64,000 nt of DNA, taken from positions 4,384,501-4,448,500 of the forward strand of contig NZ_CP089211.1 in assembly GCF_021183825.1 (NCBI RefSeq). The letters are read 5' to 3'. Made by a program: the position numbers and the translations under genes. The DNA comes from Sinomicrobium kalidii (lineage in GTDB: Bacteria > Bacteroidota > Bacteroidia > Flavobacteriales > Flavobacteriaceae). Every line of letters starts with the position of its first letter. Position 1 is the first letter of the stretch. Below the pieces are notes generated by a model that did not search any database, was not told where the DNA came from, and saw only the letters and a program-made list of their open reading frames with translations. Positions 62,572 to 64,000 of the stretch are shown here, piece after piece.

Positions 62572-62601
62572 AGATGTAATTTTATAAGAAATTAAAGTAA
62601 G

Positions 62602-62787
62602 ATGAACAATATTGGCTGGATAGTCATTATAGCGGTTTTGTTCCTCCTCGTATTGTGGAACAGCCGGAGGAATGTGCGTCGGTGGAGGAAACGCAAAGGA
62701 AAATCTTTCCGGGATAATTATTACGAAAGAAAAAAGGAACAGGGAACGGATGACGAAAAAAACCGGAAAGAAGAACAGAACAGTTAA
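62602..62787 (+). CDS. Small single-pass membrane protein, 61 residues
   Basis: A 61-residue protein with one N-terminal membrane helix (IGWIVIIAVLFLLVLW, about residues 4-19) and a highly charged, basic tail (RRNVRRWRKRKGKSFRDNYY). Cytoplasmic tail by the positive-inside rule. Same direction and close spacing (30 bases before, 41 after) with the shortened methyltransferase-like gene and the PrcB-type lipoprotein. Not recognised; function unknown. Confidence 0.65.
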   Translation: MNNIGWIVIIAVLFLLVLWNSRRNVRRWRKRKGKSFRDNYYERKKEQGTDDEKNRKEEQNS

Positions 62788-62828
62788 CACCGGATTCGCA
62801 CCCCATACCGGAAAATAATATAGAAAAC

Positions 62829-63293
62829 GTGAAGAAAGCATTAGTATTTGTCGGACTTGTTTTGGTTGCATTGGCCTGTGGAAGTACCAAACAGGAGATC
62901 ACAACACAAAACCGGGCTCCGGGACAGCCCGTCGATTATAAGATCCTGCTTAAAGACAACTACGGAGGAACGGATGCCCCGGAAAACAGGATAATAACCA
63001 CGCAAAAAGAACTGGAAAACGCATATGCCGTTATTAACCGGATGCGGAGGCCCGGAATTTCCGTTCCCGAGGTAGACTTTACAAAAAAAGCGGTCGTGGC
63101 CGTTTTTATGGGGCAACAGTCGTCGGGAGGGAACAGCGTGGAGATCGAAAAAGTTGAAGAGACTGATAAGAACATTACCGTTCATATCAAAAAATCACAT
63201 CCCGGAAAAGACGATATGACAACAATGGCCATCACCCAGCCTTTTGTTTTTGTTGAACTTCCCGCCACCGATAAAGAAGTCATTTTTAAATAA
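62829..63293 (+). CDS. PrcB-type lipoprotein
   Basis: A 154-residue lipoprotein (signal KKALVFVGLVLVALACG, Cys17) with a PrcB C-terminal-like domain: ELENAYAVINRMRRPGISV, then VDFTKKAVVAVFMGQQSSGG and a final beta strand. PrcB is the partner of the dentilisin protease of Treponema; in Bacteroidota the domain occurs as stand-alone lipoproteins of unknown role. The start codon is GTG at 62829. It ends before the bidirectional terminator at 63384. Confidence 0.85.
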   Translation: MKKALVFVGLVLVALACGSTKQEITTQNRAPGQPVDYKILLKDNYGGTDAPENRIITTQKELENAYAVINRMRRPGISVPEVDFTKKAVVAVFMGQQSSGGNSVEIEKVEETDKNITVHIKKSHPGKDDMTTMAITQPFVFVELPATDKEVIFK

Positions 63294-63383
63294 TCCTGTG
63301 ATCCGGTTTTGGTCTTCCCTCGAATAACTCCCCCGATGTTTAAAGCCGGATTTTTCACTTTTTTAAAATATATTGTTTGAGTT

Positions 63384-63413
63384 AAAAAAAGCCCCGTAAG
63401 TACGGGTTTTTTT
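63384..63413. terminator. Bidirectional terminator after the PrcB-type gene
   Basis: CCCGTA (63393-63398) and TACGGG (63401-63406) with A run before and T run after. Confidence 0.75.
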
Positions 63414-63528
63414 ATGCGCTTTATAAAAATAAGGTGAGGTTTTGGAAAAATTAAGTTATAATTGGAGTTGTTTTAATGCATTTTTGTTAATTTTAACTTT
63501 TTAAAAACAATCTAAAACTTAACCTATT

Positions 63529-64000
63529 ATGAGAAAAAGACTACTTATTCTGATTTTTTTATTTAGCCTCTGGTATGGCTACGGACAAGATGCTTTCTGG
63601 TCTGCTGCCCAACGGCCCGGAAAGTCGAAAGTGCTGGCAGCAAAACAGGCCCTCTCTTACGGAAAGATTTACAAACTGAATGTTAAGGGGATGAAACAGG
63701 CCCTGCAAAAAGTCCCGCAAAGAAACCGGACCGGGACGCGTACAGGTGTTGTGATACGGTTTCCCAATGCGGAAGGGGAAATGGAACGTTTCCGCGTGGT
63801 GGAAGCTTCCGTAATGCATCCCGAACTGGCGGCGAAGTACCCGGGTATCCGCTCCTATGCAGGGCAGGGTGTGGACGATCCTTCGATGGTGATCCGTTTC
63901 AGTATATCCCATTTGGGCTTGCAGAGCATGCGGCTTTCTTCCGGGAAAGGGACGGTTTTTATCGAACCCTATACTTCAGACCGCACCCATTACACGGTAT
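63529..64000 (+). CDS. Secreted reprolysin-like metalloprotease, N-terminal part (cut by window end)
   Basis: The first 157 codons of an exported protein. A signal peptide (LLILIFLFSLWYGYGQ) is followed by FWSAAQRPGKSKVL, PNAEGEMERFRVVEASVMHP and YPGIRSYAGQGVDDP, the propeptide pattern of large flavobacterial zinc metalloproteases of the reprolysin (M12B) kind. The frame is open to the last base, so the catalytic HExxH domain and any C-terminal secretion signal lie outside the window. A strong-looking AT-rich promoter region precedes it; TAATTTTA at 63488 is one base off the consensus. Confidence 0.85.
   Translation, partial: MRKRLLILIFLFSLWYGYGQDAFWSAAQRPGKSKVLAAKQALSYGKIYKLNVKGMKQALQKVPQRNRTGTRTGVVIRFPNAEGEMERFRVVEASVMHPELAAKYPGIRSYAGQGVDDPSMVIRFSISHLGLQSMRLSSGKGTVFIEPYTSDRTHYTV

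Noticed and set aside
1..64000. tRNA, rRNA, CRISPR, insertion sequence or prophage
   Set aside because: No cloverleaf-like segment, spaced direct repeats, transposase, integrase or phage structural gene was recognised by reading; a covariance-model scan would be decisive for tRNAs.

Overview
The window is chromosomal DNA from a member of the Bacteroidota, most likely class Flavobacteriia, family Flavobacteriaceae. The evidence is the repeated TTG-N17-21-TAnnTTTG promoter pattern, the scarcity of Shine-Dalgarno sites, and a gene repertoire typical of that family: cysteine-free type B L31, DUF4199 and DUF4377 proteins, a PrcB-type lipoprotein, a GlmU-family protein, a 950-residue CarB and an S9 dipeptidyl peptidase. 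The genus cannot be fixed from sequence reading alone. There is no rRNA, recognisable tRNA, CRISPR array, insertion sequence or prophage. Coding density is high, with about 62 genes.

Layout. 0-9 kb: kynurenine 3-monooxygenase; a leftward HxlR / Crp-Fnr / DoxX group; a rightward tandem pair of imine-reductase-like dehydrogenases; an Rrf2 regulator with a NAD(P)-binding target gene, both carrying the same operator; an M48 lipoprotein protease; a UMF1 transporter. 8.7-10.9 kb: NagD-like phosphatase and a sugar-porter MFS. 10.9-14 kb: a leftward ECF-sigma operon (sigma, membrane partner, DUF4097 and DUF2807 repeat proteins). 14.2-19.8 kb: an iron-uptake cluster (two small membrane proteins, PepSY reductase-like protein, TonB-dependent siderophore receptor, DUF4198 protein). 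19.9-21 kb: a divergent HxlR/SDR pair with two palindromic operators. 21-22.7 kb: a second ECF-sigma operon. 22.9-28.3 kb: ABC exporter, phosphohexomutase, glycosyltransferase, DUF4199. 28.4-33.8 kb: L31, GlmU-like protein, S9 peptidase, MtaB. 33.8-37.7 kb: a subclass B1 metallo-beta-lactamase lipoprotein, a small acetyltransferase, an alpha/beta hydrolase, a lytic transglycosylase and a TPR protein. 38-47.3 kb: L34, CarB, an MBL-fold hydrolase, HutG, a coiled-coil protein, HutI, FumC. 47.4-56 kb: a small membrane protein, a DUF4377 lipoprotein, an M14 carboxypeptidase, a Bcr/CflA efflux pump, UvrA. 56.2-64 kb: an ECF sigma with a 47-residue companion, Nth, Bcp, a DUF1326/DUF2182 pair, an ABC-F protein, a shortened methyltransferase-like protein, a PrcB-type lipoprotein and the start of a secreted metalloprotease.

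How the parts work together. Most of the window is housekeeping (translation, pyrimidine/arginine precursors, histidine breakdown, DNA repair). Several compact regulatory modules stand out because their operators can be read directly: Rrf2 (ACTGTA-N11-TACAGT, twice), HxlR (GTTAC-N5/6-GTAAC, twice) and a possible Fur-type element shared by the two promoters of the iron cluster. The most interesting single genes are the B1 beta-lactamase, a completely cysteine-free endonuclease III that cannot hold the usual Fe-S cluster, the tiny conserved-looking ORF after the last ECF sigma factor, and a methyltransferase-family protein without its cofactor-binding core. Two matching 20-bp palindromes and a REP-like hairpin are probably dispersed genomic repeats.
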